A DNA stretch of 64,000 bases. Origin: Lasiodiplodia sp. COLG20. Its lineage: Eukaryota > Ascomycota > Dothideomycetes > Botryosphaeriales > Botryosphaeriaceae. Position numbers and translations under genes: made by a program. Location: the NCBI GenBank assembly GCA_009801085.1, contig VNWV01000002.1:3782001-3846000 (forward strand), written 5' to 3'. Under the pieces are notes generated by a model. It was not told the DNA's origin and did no database searches. It saw only the letters and a list, made by a program, of their open reading frames with translations. This document shows, piece after piece, positions 45,944-57,922 of the stretch (position 1 is the stretch's first letter; every line of letters starts with the position of its first letter).

Positions 45944-47335
45944 AATATCCCTTCCCGCAAAGGTACGCGGCGGCCCAGTCGGCAGCCCACCCTCCAAGGC
46001 ACGGATGTCTGGTTCGAAGGTGCCGCTGCCGTAGACGCACGTTTATGCTGCGCCTATCCGCCAATGTTGCGCTCGGCGGCCCCTCCCAGGACAGCGGATC
46101 GACCAATCTGCACGGGGCGTGTGGTCCCAGTTGGGTGTTTCGAATATTCGATCACGCGTGCCCTAAGCACTGGCTCGCGTGCTGCGGTGCTACCACTCGG
46201 CTTCAGCTCTGGCTGTTCCCAGCTGTGCGGGTGCCGAGGGCTTCCAATCGCGTGCGTCGCGGGCTTGGTGGAGGGGGCGGGTGCGGTCAATCCGGTACGC
46301 AGGAATGGGACAGAGCGTGGGTGGCACAAGGCCGGGGTCCATGCAGAGATCGAGGGGATAGCGCGGGTGGGCTCGCAGTCATTGTGCTCCGGGCTCAGGA
46401 CTCGTTGGCGGCGCGCATGCTGGCGGCGGCGGCGCTCAAGCTCAGGCGGGACGAGAGTGCGCAGGCTGAAGCTTGGGCGTAGCCAGGCAGGTACAGGCAG
46501 CGGGGCGGCTGGCCAGGGCGATTGGAATTGGCCGATGCAGGCCAGCTGCCGTGGGACTCGAGCTGCCTTGGTACGAAGCGGGCTGCTGCAGCTCCGGCGT
46601 GCGGAGGGGGTGGGCTCAGGCTGCTGCGGGCTGCGGCGGCGGTGAGGCAAGCGATGCGAGAGATCCAGCGGCGGGCGATGAGTCCAGGGCCGTGGAGGGA
46701 GCGCGCGGGAGGAGGGCGAGGAAGGATGCGGTTGCGACAGCGGCGGCGATGTTCGGTTTCTTCGCTGGGCTGGCGCACGTCGTGTGCCTTTGCGCGCTGA
46801 CTCGCGCTCCAAATCCCACCCCGCCTCCGCTACTCGCTGCCCAGCCCGCAAGCGCGCCCCGTCACGGGCAGCTTAGCATCACCGGCCGATCGACTGAGAT
46901 GCCGTTTGCCCGGCGGCGCAGGCTCGCTGCCCCCCGGCCGCGTGCCCGTGCTGCCCGTGCTGCCCGCCGCCGCCTCCGCCATTGCTTTTTTGCCTCGCCG
47001 CGCGCCCTCCGCTGCACCCCTCACCTCGCCGCGCAGCGGCTCCTCTGGCGGCCACGTTCTCGGCGCTAGCGGGCGAGCGGCCTGGTTCGTGGCGGCTCTG
47101 GCAGTCGCACCTGTGCACCGCGGCCCCTGCAAACGCGTGCTCCATTGTGTCACGTGGGGGGAGACGAGACGAACGCTCTGTGGTATTGGATTGCTGCGGA
47201 ATATCTGCACCTGCTGTGCGACCCCCACTATATATAGCCCCCGGCCGAGCTGCTGCTGCTGCCCCAGGTCTAGCTGGCTCCACCAGCGCTCGCCTGCTGC
47301 GCTGACGCCGGCGCCGGCTCTGCGCCCAATGCAGC
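45944..47335. promoter_or_regulatory. acuK upstream region
   Basis: These 1.39 kb separate acuK from the 3' end of the next minus-strand gene. The DNA is very GC-rich, so several long overlapping frames are open by chance. A perfect CTATATATAG palindrome at 47228-47237 is the only strong TATA box seen. If it serves acuK, the leader would be over 1.2 kb, possible for a regulated transcription factor. Confidence 0.5.
47228..47237. promoter_or_regulatory. TATA-box palindrome
   Basis: CTATATATAG stands out in a region of about 65-70% GC. On the minus strand it is about 1.29 kb upstream of the acuK start. It lies just beyond the stop of the MFS gene, so acuK is the only annotated gene it could drive in that direction. 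Confidence 0.45.
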
Positions 47336-49982
47336 CTACGCGGATGCAAAGCGACTCTTGCCCCTGAGCCGCTTGCCGTACCGATAGAAAAAGTAAGGAA
47401 ACCTGCGCGCGACACAGCATGTTAGCCGACTCCACGACCGCTCTGGCGGGATGCGTCTTACGGGGCCATGGCCAGGGCCAAGAAGGCCAGCAGCGACGTT
47501 GCCCACTGGTAGCCCAGTCCTGTGCTTACGTCAGTGACCGCTCTTTCGTGCCGTCGACATCATCCTGCTTGTCTCAGCGCGCACTTACGGTTGTACATTT
47601 GCACTCCGAACAGCGGAAACGCCGCCGCAAAGCTCGACCGCGCGAAGCTGTTCGCCGCCAATGCACTGGCTGCATACAATGGGTACTGCCGCCGTCAGCA
47701 CTGCCCCCCAAAAGCCCACGGCCGCACTCACACAGTCCACGAGGAACGTGAATACCCCTGAGTACACGCAGATGACTCTGTCAAAACATCAGCCAAGTGT
47801 CGTCATCCGCTGACGATGGCCTGTCTTACCCGATGCCGAACAGAGTCGAGAAGATTATTGGAACTGCAGGTGCTGATCAGCCTTCCCATCCTCAGAATAC
47901 GAGCGAGCTCAGTACCTATCCAGTGCACCTGCAGGGTCCGGGTTAGCTTCTCTCAAAAACATCTGCGGACGGCCACTTACGCTCGAGTACGTCGTCCAGC
48001 CGAACCCTATCAACGACCAGGTCAGCAGCAGCCCCAACATGGCAACACTCCCGCACCTACCGAACAGGGCGATTGGCACAATCACCGCGCCCACAATCGT
48101 CGGCGGCAATCGATACTCCGGCTCTGCGCCTCCGGGCTCGCCCCCCTGGGCCTCGCGCCTCTGCACGAGCCGCGCGTAATTCCTCCGCCACAGCGGGTCC
48201 GTACTGATGCCCAGGGCCATGCCTACAAACAGCCCCAGGAAGGCCAAGCCCACCTGCGAGAGCGTGAAGCCGTGGTTGTTCTCGAAGACCAGGGGAAAAG
48301 CCCCGAAGAACAGATACAGGATGCCTAGCAGGATCGAGGAGAGGATGCATAGATTGAGGCACTGTCATTCGTGGAGTTAGTTTCTCCCCCAGTTCTTTAG
48401 GGTTGGCTGCTCCCTCACCATCGGCTCGAATACGAGCAGCTGGAACGGCCGCACGCACGACCAGAGCAGTGTCTGGCTGACCGACTTGTCCAGCTTCTCG
48501 ATCGGCGCCCTCCACGCCTCGCTACCCGTCTCCGCGCGCAGCCTCGCCGCCTTGCGCCGCAGCAGCACCGGGTGGTACGTCTCGGGAACCAGGAAGACGA
48601 TGGCCGCCAGCTGCGCGCCCGCCCAGATCAGCATCACGTAGAAGGTCCATCGCCAGCTGGTGTGCTGGTTGATGAAGCCTCCGACCAGAGGGCCAAGTTC
48701 GGGCCTGGTGATTAGGCGCATTAGCAACAGACTGACAACAGCAAAAGACGCCACCATGCACTCCTTCGTGGCTTCCCGCGCCGGTGAACCGGCTGAGTTC
48801 TGACGGGCTGGCTGAGTGCTAAGCAGTCAGAGGGCCCGTCCCCCTGACCTGCTTATGCAGCGGCTGCAGCCGTCCAGGCCGCGCGATGACTCTGCTTTTT
48901 CGGCACTTCCACGTCAAGTACTGGCCCGCGTGGACAGCCACGCGGCGATCAACGAGACCCAAGCTCGCAGATCATAGGAGATTATCTTATGGGAGGGACA
49001 GGCTTACCCAATGAACGGCGACGCTGTGTAAATCATCATTGGGGCTGAGAGCTCGTGCCGCGCGAAGCAGTCGCCGACGGTTCCACCAGCCACGCTCAGG
49101 AAGGCCGATCCGGAAAGGCCATCGAGGAAGCGGGCCACGAGGGTGGTGGCCATGTTTTGCGCGACGGCGCAGGGGATCAGCCAAATCAGAAAGAAGCTGT
49201 AGGAGACGATGTAGATAGGCCGGCGGCCGTAAAACTAGCTCAGCCATCAGCAAACAGGAAATGCAGATGCACGCAGTCAGCACGTCTGTCACACGTACTT
49301 CAGATAGGGGGCTAAGAATCATAGGTCCAAGGCCCAGGCCCGCAACGAAGAGAGACAGGCCTAGCGTAGCCACGAGTCTGGAGCTGTGGAACTCGAGGAC
49401 CAGCTGGCCGTAGGTGCTAGTGTAAATGGACGACACGCATGTCCTGTGAAATGCTCTGAATTAGCCCCAGAATCCGACCATACACCATCTCCAGGGCGAA
49501 TATTATTTTTGTATGTTCAGGCAACACGAGTTCAACCACACTTACACGCAGAGCGAGCTGGACGACACGATAATCACGATGAGCCACCGCCTGGCCAAGT
49601 TCATGAGACGAGGGTTCCGGACGTCCGCCGACGCCTGCGACTCTGGTAGCGTGTCCCATGTGACTTCGAAGTGCTCGTGGGGCGCGGCGGGCTCCTCGTC
49701 CTCATCCCAGCGTGTGTAGCCATCCCCGCCGGCGTATGATCGATGCGATTGCACGGTGTGCAGGCTCCTGCTCCGCGGTCGGCGGTCGACATCGGTGCCG
49801 TCGTCGTCCTCTCCCTTTATCGGCTCAAACGTCCTGGTCCTTGTCGCATCCCCGCCGTCGAGCCCCAGCTGCTTCTCCTCGTCGCCTTTGTCAGTCGATC
49901 CATCTGCAGGCAGCTGTGAGTGAGGATTGTCACTGCTGCTGTCGCTGCTGTCTGAGGAGGGACGCCCCCGTGACATCATCAT
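47336..49982 (-). CDS. MFS transporter, DHA1 multidrug/polyamine type
   Basis: This is a twelve-helix major facilitator of the fungal Tpo1/Flr1-like drug:proton antiporter group, probably in the plasma membrane; the substrate is unknown. Twelve exons join in frame to 578 residues: 49982-49546, 49443-49299, 49234-49008, 48704-48419, 48361-48061, 48006-47981, 47928-47916, 47863-47830, 47777-47732, 47685-47589, 47519-47462 and 47402-47336. Diagnostic motifs are motif A SPLSEFYGRRPIYIVSYSFF, GPELGPLVGGFINQHTSWRW, VPETYHPVLLRRKAARL, and near the end LVDCYPLYAASALAANSFAR and KRLRGKSRF. The N-terminal about 140 residues are an acidic/serine-rich cytosolic tail. The 3' half is split into exons of 13-97 nt. 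Intron 3 is 303 nt although no residues are missing at its join. Confidence 0.88.
47916..47928 (-). other. 13-nt coding microexon of the DHA1 gene
   Basis: The segment lies between a CCCTGCAG acceptor and a GTACTG donor. It encodes VHWI plus the first base of the next codon. The spliced protein reads TTYSSVHWIGVPIIFSTLFG, matching the conserved VHWI..P element of this transporter group, so the exon is needed. The upstream intron (52 nt) has an AGCTAAC branch site. Confidence 0.75.
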
Positions 49983-52900
49983 AACCACTAGCGTACGGCG
50001 CAAGGGAAAAAAAAAATTCAGCGGTGAGTGTGTCTCAGCACTCGATCTTGACACTGACAGACTTGCGAGCGATCAGCTTTAATGTCCCAGGCTACGCTTG
50101 CGCCTTGCGCGATGACAGAGAAAAAAAAAGGTCAGTCACATCAGTCATGGCGAAGAGGGCACACGGCATCTGGCCTTTACAAAGCAGACATTAACTCCGT
50201 CACGCAGACCCGCTCTGCCGCCGCTAAGATCGCCAGCGGGGATGCAATGGGCCAGTAGAGCCGAAGGAAATCGGCGTGGTCGGCAAATCCGAGCGAGTCG
50301 GCCCAGCGAAGAAGGCGACCGAGCACGGTGGGGGAAGTTTTGAACCGACGGGCGGCGTGGACTCGGCCCAGCGGCCCATCGTGTCGTGATGCTGCCCGCC
50401 GCTCAGTCAGCGGTTACCCAAGCGTCGCCATTTGGCCTCAGGCGTGTGATGGACCGCCATGAGCTCGTCTCGTTGGATGTTGTTTTGACTGTCGGGACGT
50501 CCCACGAGCGTGACAGCTGCGAGCAGAGCTTGACTCGTGGAGCAAAGCTTGTCCGATCGGCCCGCAGCTGCTAACTAAGGCCAGAGTCAGCAATCGACAT
50601 GCCTGACATCAGCCTTCTTTCAACGTTCTTGCTCAGCAGCGTGCATTTCACTCGTTCCACCACAGCCTTGCAACAGCGACAGCAGCATGGACGACGATTG
50701 TTTACGCTCTACGGCCGGTCCATAAAACCATGACTCGTCGATGCGAGCGTGCGCGTTTCCCCTCGGCCGAACTGATAAGTGTCATTGGAAGGATGCGGCG
50801 TCTTCATTTCTCGCTTCAAGGGACCAAAATTTTCACGCAGCCCGCCAAGCGTTCCCAGCAATTGCACGATGCTGTCCACCTGATGTTCAGGGCGGCAAAA
50901 TGACGCCATCGCGAGACCCTTTCCTCTTCTCGTCAACACGCGGCAGCCTGTGCTCGTTCTTCCATCGTCAATAAAGACGATCTCTCCACTATTCTCAATA
51001 TACTTGGTTGCTTTTTCATATTTTATTTTTACGGTTTTCTGCAGTAGTCCGCACTCGTTCGCCCCCTTCTGCCTGCGTCCGGGGTTTCTCGAAGACGCTG
51101 TGGGCTCTCCCAGCCGCCGGGCATCGCATGGCTTGACGTCTCCCTTGCAGCAGCTGAATATTCCACTGTCTCGCGCGCGCGTGTGCATCACGAGGCCGCC
51201 GCTGTATCATCATACGAGGCCTGCCACCCGGTCCCATCTCCGCGCCTTCTGGAAGCCTTGACCTGGCTGGACCTTGCATGATGGGTTCGGCTGGGTGCGC
51301 GCTTAGAGGGAGATGCATTGGCATGCTGGGTGTGGGTGGTGGGATAGGCAAGAGAGGCGTGCGAGCGAGTTGCACAGACAGCTGGCGTGTCACAAGGCCC
51401 CACGGTGATACCTGAGTTTACGAACAAGGCTGCGGGCATCGGACAACGCCCAGCGAAACAGCCTCCTTCCCCTTCTGCTGACCAGGAAAGATTGCAAATC
51501 GATCCAAAGCAGCGAGTCGTGCTGGGATCAATCGGATTGGCGCCGATCAAAGCGCCGCATCTACGAGCTCGGCAGCTGTGCTGGCCGTCCAGATCCACAT
51601 CCTTGCGAGCGTGAAGTGCGGACCCAGGCGTGCGGATTATACGAGCTCCCGCGCCGTTGCATGTCAATGCCTAAAGCAGAACTCAATGCAGCTGAGCCAG
51701 CCAGCGAACGCGAAGCCCAGAAACCACAGCCACGGAACCGAAGCTTGCGAAAGACTGTGTCTAAGCCAACGATGCCAATCAAGGCACCGCGTGCCACACA
51801 TGTTGTAAACATGCGTCGCAGGCTTATCCCTTCAATACAGCGGACAAACGTTGAGAAAAGGAAACAATCGGCATCCTGCCACAACATTGTCTGGCTTCTC
51901 CAACCGTGAATCATCTGCAAGACTGACCGCTACACCCGCCACGAGCGCCTTTCCGTCTCTCCTCACCGCCAGCTGAGCCGTCGGATCGTCGACGCGGTCC
52001 TTCTGCTCCCTCATCTCCGTGTGTGCCATGAGGTCTGACAGGAGTAATCACTCTGACGCTGTCAATGCTGTGCCTTGCTTGAATTCATCTGTGGAATGTA
52101 CCACAGCCATGAGCTGTCAATGGGGGCCATTATGCTCAACTCCCCCTCATCCTTTCAAATCCCATTACTGCTGTATGGAGAATTGGACGCCCAAGGTCGC
52201 CGCGGCAACAAGCGCATCGTGCTCGCCGCTCCAGGCTCTCGCCCTTGCGGGCCAGGAAAAAACAAAACGGGTTCGCATGAGAAAAGCCGCCGGTTGAGAC
52301 GGGTAAGCTCTCCTGCCACGTGCGTCTATACGGGCTATTCTACCGACCACCGTGAAGACGAACCAGAGACGCATCGGCAGGCCTCCCAGAAGCGGCTGGA
52401 TGCCCCAACTCTCGCCACCGTCTCCTTCTTCGTCACCGCAAGTTTCTCCGTCAAAAAGTAATTGCTTCCCGTTCCTCGCTCGTGCTCGTACCTGCGCCTG
52501 CCCGGCCACTCCGAACGAGGTGCAGAGGGTGCTCATCCCACATGTCCGGTTCGCCCATCCACCCCAAGGATCACTCACATCGGAATTAGATGGACGCTGA
52601 CTTGCACCTGCCTGCCAACCCCCGGCCACTGCATAATGTAAGAGTCATGCCAGCCAGGACAGGGCACACGGGGGAAGGGAAGGGGTTGGGAAAAGTGGTT
52701 GAGGAGTCCGAGATGGTGCTCGTGCCTGCTTTTGCGGCGACGCCGTTGATCAGGCCTCCCGCCGTTAGAGTGCGTTGCCGCTATCGCCCATCTCCAGATT
52801 CAGAAGCGCCGGCATGGGAGGAATATGGGTGTTCGCCTCGTGTTCAGGCAGGGAGGGAAGGATTGCGGGGAAAAGGGAGGCTCGGCTCGTGTTCCAAAGA

Positions 52901-54070
52901 TACATACCTTGTTCGAAGGGCGCGTTTGAGCCTCGTGCTGGTCGGTCCCTCCGGTCATGTGGCTCGTTTGGCTGACGGAAGTTTATTCGGATGGTATGCA
53001 GGGTGCACCTATCCAGCCAGCCACACTGAGGATCTTCCTGCTGAAGTCTGCATAGTGCTGACGCGGTGCTGCTTGCGGTTGTGGTGGGAAACTTGGAAGG
53101 ATTGCTGTAGGGTTGTTTCAGGTCTTCCTGCGAGAAGCTGTTAATGGCCAAATTACTGGATTAGGGCAGAGCATTGGTTGGATGGATGACCTTGGCGAAA
53201 ATCATTCGAGTCTGGAGCGTGCTTCTTGCCAGCTTTTCGACGGACGGCTTGTGGAAAAGGAGGTCTGGTTCGATTCTGGGCTGAATGGGTATTCACTTCG
53301 AAGTCCATGGTGGAATGTTTGCAAGATCCTCAAAGCACTTGAAGTCGGAGTATCGTTGATGTCCGCTGTATCCAAAGGAACTTCACAAACTGCAATGTCA
53401 AGCATTGCTCTTTAATCCTTTACTGGAATCAAAACAAAGCGTGGGGATACCAGATGAGTACGGAATTTCTCTATCTCAAGACTGATTTATACCGAATGTT
53501 TACGCCTTCTGTCAGTGACAGACCACAGTTGAATAAGCAGTTCGTTATCCATACCATAGTTGCGCTTGATCAACCACGTTCCTACTACGCATATGCTACA
53601 GAGCCTTGCCAACCAGGCCGACTCTCCTCACGAGCCCGATCTCTCAGATACAACTGCTTATATCGCGACTACAACGACTAGATCTTGCCGCTCTTCGCGT
53701 GCCGCCAACACAGTAGAGAATGGGGTATACCATGAGAGCGGGTATACTAAGTAATCAACTACGGAGACCATTTTGTGGAGAAGAAGCCAGCGGCGGAGTA
53801 CATTGATCTCAGGCTCACGCTTCACAGAAAACCTCTGAGAGAAACTCTTCGCTACCAGCTCGAGTGACAGAAAGAAAAAAAAAACCCCCCAAGTCAGTGT
53901 GTCTGGAGTACATTGAACGACGTGTCTGGCCCAACAACGCAACCCCATCTCCAATCAGTCCGCAACACAGGAAAGAAGAACGCCAGTAGAAGCACTTCAA
54001 AGGAATTACCCAGCTAGTAGACTAGACATACAGCACAACGACATCCACGAACCCTAAACCTTCCCTCCCC
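49983..54070. other. 4-kb intergenic region, no gene recognised
   Basis: The left end must contain the MFS gene promoter. Beyond it I see no reading frame with recognisable domains, conserved starts or coherent splice structure on either strand. Short frames of 60-180 codons overlap one another in several phases, as expected by chance at this composition. Confidence 0.45.
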
Positions 54071-54795
54071 TCACTTCCTCCTCCCCCCCTCCTCCTCCAC
54101 CTCCCACGCCCCAATCCCCAAATGATCCACCACCTGCGCCTCCTTCGCCTTGCGCCCCACCTCCTCCCCCTTCTCCTTCAGCGCCTTCTTGCGCTGGCGG
54201 CCGTCCTCTGCGAGCGCGCGGGTCGACTCCTGGCCGATGGCGCGATCGCGGCCCTCGGCGCGGGCGGTGCCGTAGGCGCTGAGGTTGCCGTGACCGGCGC
54301 CTTTGCCGCGCGCGGCCGTGTCCGTCTGCTCGACGACGCGCGATGAGCCGTCGGCGGCCGTGTCGGTCGTTTTGGTCTTGCGCTGGAACATGCTGCCGGA
54401 CAGGGCGGCGAAGATGTTGAGGTTGAGGCCGGCCTGTGGTGTGTTTTTGAGTAAAGGTGTGTGAGGAGGAGGGGGTTCTGAGTGGGTTGGCTGGTTGGAG
54501 GGAAGGGTGTTGTTGCGGGAGAGGGGTTTGGTGGCATGGGATGTGCATGCGGATGTGGATGAGAGGTCGGGGGGAGGCTTTTGTTCTTCGGGAGAGTGCA
54601 AATGTTGCTCTTAGAGCGTAATAAAGGTACATGGAGGAGAATCTGTACGGAAGACGGAAAGCGAGTTTTGGACTATACCTTTGCTTCGGCCCTGGCGTAT
54701 TGCTCGCGTGCCTCTATTTGTTGTGGCGGTGCGTAATCGTTCATCTGCTGCTCATCGGCCGCAGCGCGACGGGCGACGGCTTGCCTGTTCGACAT
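54071..54795 (-). CDS. Small hydrophilic protein, unrecognised
   Basis: Two exons (54795-54679, 54433-54071) give 159 residues starting MSNRQAVARRAAADEQQMND. The second exon opens with the best-conserved-looking block, AGLNLNIFAALSGSMFQRK, followed by a charged, Ala/Gly/Lys-rich helical tail (RQRKKALKEKGEEVGRKAKE). There is no signal peptide and no long hydrophobic segment. I do not recognise the family. The intron is 245 nt with donor GTATAG and acceptor CACAG, and a small extra exon inside it cannot be excluded. Confidence 0.55.
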
Positions 54796-55534
54796 TGTTT
54801 TCTGATCGTTGTGCTTTCAGGGGTGCTGTTGTACTACTCGATATTTCCGGTTTAGGTAGCTCTTCTCGATGTTTGTTTGTATCACGGAAGTCTCCTGATG
54901 AAGCTATGTATATATCTTGCGTTTGCAGCGACGGATTGATGATGAGAAGCCGGTTTACTGCTGTGGACTGCAAGAGAAAAGAAGAGACAGCGAGGTGCAA
55001 ATACCTGGGAGAGACGCGACAACTATCTGAGGGTATGATGTAATTGTACAGATTATCACGTGTGGTCAGCCTGACTGGACGGGAGGGAGAAACCTGCTCG
55101 CGAACCCTGTGCTGAACCCTGATCCGCGAACTTTAGCTTTAGCGTCACTTGTGGCCGCGACAAGCTTGCCTTGTGGCAGGCTCTAGTTGTCATATTTGAA
55201 TTTATTTTTTCTTGTAGAGACTTTTGGCTTTTAATAAAGACTTGGTGTCACTATTTCTCATATCTTAATTGTCCAAGTACATATTACGTACTGCTTCGGA
55301 ATGGAACAGAGAAAAGGCTTCAATGTGGTTGGTTGTGTGTTGCATGCGGGGGACACTGGCAATCACCCCATAATCGCCGGGCAATATAAGCGCGGGACGA
55401 GCCAAAGACCTGCCACTTGTATACCATACCTGTGTCATGCTAATGGTCAGAATCGCAGAATATCAAACAATCGTTTTCTTTTCTTGAACTCTACTTTGCC
55501 GGACAGTTTCCCTCTATGAATGTGGTATCATGTC
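54796..55534. other. Intergenic, no gene recognised
   Basis: This lies upstream of the small minus-strand gene and downstream of the DHA2 transporter. It is AT-richer than its surroundings. I see no coding or RNA feature. Confidence 0.45.
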
Positions 55535-57314
55535 TCAGTCCTCGTCTTCGTCCTCTTCCGTCCGCGCCAAATTCTTATGCAACCGATGCTCCCCCATCGC
55601 CAAACTGCACAGCGCGCCCAGCGCCGTGATGCCAAACGTCGTCCACCACACAGCCGTCAGCGCCTGCATATACGCCGCCAACACGCCCTCCTTCCACTCG
55701 GGCGGCAAGTCCTGCACCGCGCTCACGCTATCACGAATACGCTTGATGACCTCAGCCGCGCCATCACGGCCGGCGAAACGGGCCCACAGCTCGCGCTTGA
55801 GCACGTTCTGGAAGACGGCGCCGGCGACGGAGATGCCGATGGTGCTGCCGGTGCTGCGGAAGGCGTACGAGGCCGACGTGACGACGGCCTGGTGCTCGTG
55901 GTCGACTGCCGAGATGAGGGCGAGCAGCGTCGTCGTCAGCATGCCGCCGTAGCCGACGCCGATGAGGAAGAAGTAGACGAACGGCGGCCACGCCGGCGTC
56001 GACACGTCGAACGTGCCCGCAACCAGCCCGACCGCCAGCACCAGCGTCGCTTCGATGCCCGCGTTCAGCGTCCAGTATCGCCCCGTTTTGCGCGTGATGA
56101 GCCCGACGCCGAGGGAGCCCGTGGCGGTGCCGATCGACTGCGGGATCAGGCGGACGCCGGCGCGTGTGGCGCTGAGGCCGAGGACCTGGAAGTAGATGGG
56201 GCCGTAGTAGAGGATGGCGAAAACGGCCATGGTTGTGAGCCAGTTTGTCACGCAGGCCGTCCAGACGGTGCGGTGGAGGAGCAGGCGGACTGGAATGATG
56301 GGTTCGCTGGCCACGCGGTCCTCGACGAAAATGAAGGCCAGAAGGAAGGCTGCAAAGAGAGGGAGACTGACCAGGACGAGCGGATGAGTCCACGGCACAA
56401 TGTTGCCTCCTGAGTTGAGGGCGAGAAGCAAGAGGACCAGGCTGGTCACTAGCGTGATGCTGCCTAGGAAATCGATACGCTTGATGCGTGACATGTTCTC
56501 CTCCTTGACAGGGATTTTAATCGTGAGGTAGACAAGCAGACCGGATGCCACAATGAAAGGCACCTGGATCAGGAAAGCCCATCTCCAGGAGAGCGTGTCA
56601 TTGATCCAACCACCGAACAATCCTCCAAGTCCACTGCCCAGTCCGAATGACAGATTTCCGAAGCCCTGCCACAGCCCTCTCCTGCGTAGCGGAACCAAGT
56701 CTGTAGTCACAAACGTCGAGATAGTGAGAAGTCCGCCACCGCCCATTCCAGCAACAACTCGTCCAAGGATCATGACGTTTTGGCTCTTTGCAAGTCCGCA
56801 TATCAGAGTACCGGCACCGAAAAAGATGTTTGAGATGACAAGGCCAGTCCGACGCGAGAATATATCTGTCAGTCGTCCGCTCAGCGGCTGGATAGCAGCG
56901 TTGGCAATAAGATAAGCGGTAGCAAGCCAGGAGAAGAGAGTAAAAGAGTGGAAAGAGTCGGATATTGGTGCGCTAAGGTTGGCGATAATCGTCGAGTCTT
57001 CTCAGCGTTAGCACAAATCAAAGAAATAAAGGCGGATGAGGCTGTTGTCCGGACGAGAATGTCGAATTAAAAATTCTACATGAATTCCCGGGCGATAGCT
57101 TCAATTACCCGTAAAACTCACCTAGAGCTGCAAGAAAGACGCCAACCCAACAGCTACCCAGCGTGAGTACCAACTTCGCTGTGCTGGGCTCATCCGCTAG
57201 TGGGATGCCATTGTCGCCCTGCTCCGCGTTGCCATTGACGCCATTCTCAAGCAGCGGGCTGCGTTCTGTAGCTGCGACAGAGTCATTTGGAGTTGCGCCA
57301 TTCGGAGGTGACAT
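55535..57314 (-). CDS. MFS transporter, DHA2 type (Vba/Fnx-like)
   Basis: Two exons (57314-57122, 56997-55535) give 551 residues of a 14-helix major facilitator. It resembles fungal vacuolar basic amino acid / multidrug exporters (Vba, Fnx1). Motifs seen are ANAAIQPLSGRLTDIFSRRT (motif A), GRVVAGMGGGGLLTI (motif C), WINDTLSWRWAFLIQVPFIV and EDRVASEPIIPVRLLL. The N-terminal about 45 residues contain ERSPLLENG, a dileucine-type stretch compatible with vacuolar sorting. The C terminus ends in a run of acidic residues. The intron (57121-56998, 124 nt) contains a copy of a palindromic dispersed repeat. The protein crosses the intron as AALD-STIIANLSAPIS, matching the family. Confidence 0.9.
57036..57110. 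repeat. Palindromic dispersed element, copy 2, inside the DHA2 intron
   Basis: The left arm (from about 57037, containing GTCCGGACGAGAAT) and the right arm (ending about 57110, CGGGCGATAGCTTCAATTAC) are inverted copies of the element core seen at 38439-38524. Arm differences are mostly transitions. It fills about 60% of the 124-nt intron, leaving donor, CTAAC branch site and acceptor intact. Confidence 0.65.
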
Positions 57315-57550
57315 CTTGCTCGAAGGTCGATGTCTTCAAGGAGAAAGCAGAAGTTGACGAGGCTACAAGATCCATGGCCGAAAAATAGCGCTGACGCAGA
57401 CCTCGGATGCCAATCGCGCAATGGCGATCATCGGCCTTTCCGCAACCGACCGATCGCTCTTGCCTGAGACAACAAATTAGATCTACGGAGCACGTCACTG
57501 AAACATCCACAGAAGCCATCTTAACTACAGGGGGGTATAGCTGCCGTAAA

Positions 57551-57602
57551 TTTATTTTTTGCTCATACCATTAGTAGTTGTAGCTATCGTCTAGGCATGA
57601 AT
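57551..57602. repeat. Dispersed element, partial copy 3
   Basis: GTAGTTGTAGCTATCGTCTAG and its upstream flank (T-rich, then GCTCAT..CAT) line up with 38420-38474 over about 55 bp. The right arm is missing. The copy lies upstream of the DHA2 start, about 240 bp away. Confidence 0.55.
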
Positions 57603-57922
57603 GTAATCATTTCTTTTGGCACCGGCGTGACATCCGGCAAGCAAGAGAATTCTGGCGGTAGGGATGATGTTTTCGGATTTCTATTAGAATTCTCAGTCTC
57701 AAAGACGCTGCAATTCGAGCAATCACCCCACCGTGTGAAGGCCGTATTCCGTGCTAATTGTCGCGTCCAATCGTATGCTATCGTACAAGCCGAATAGATC
57801 GGCGTGTTTTTTGGGGGAGAGAAAAGGGTAATTGGCAAAAGCCAATATGCAGAAATAATCGCTAAAGTCGAATGCCATAATTCCAAACGCCAAAATATGC
57901 GTGCAAAGGAGACTTTTCCACT

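Noticed and set aside
46054..46851. Minus-strand frame of 265 codons upstream of acuK, and overlapping plus-strand frames
   Set aside because: Several phases are open at once in about 65-70% GC DNA; the translations are Arg/Pro/Ser-rich with no domain.
50709..53415. Several frames of 100-184 codons on both strands
   Set aside because: No recognisable domains, no consistent splice structure, and mutual overlap in different phases.
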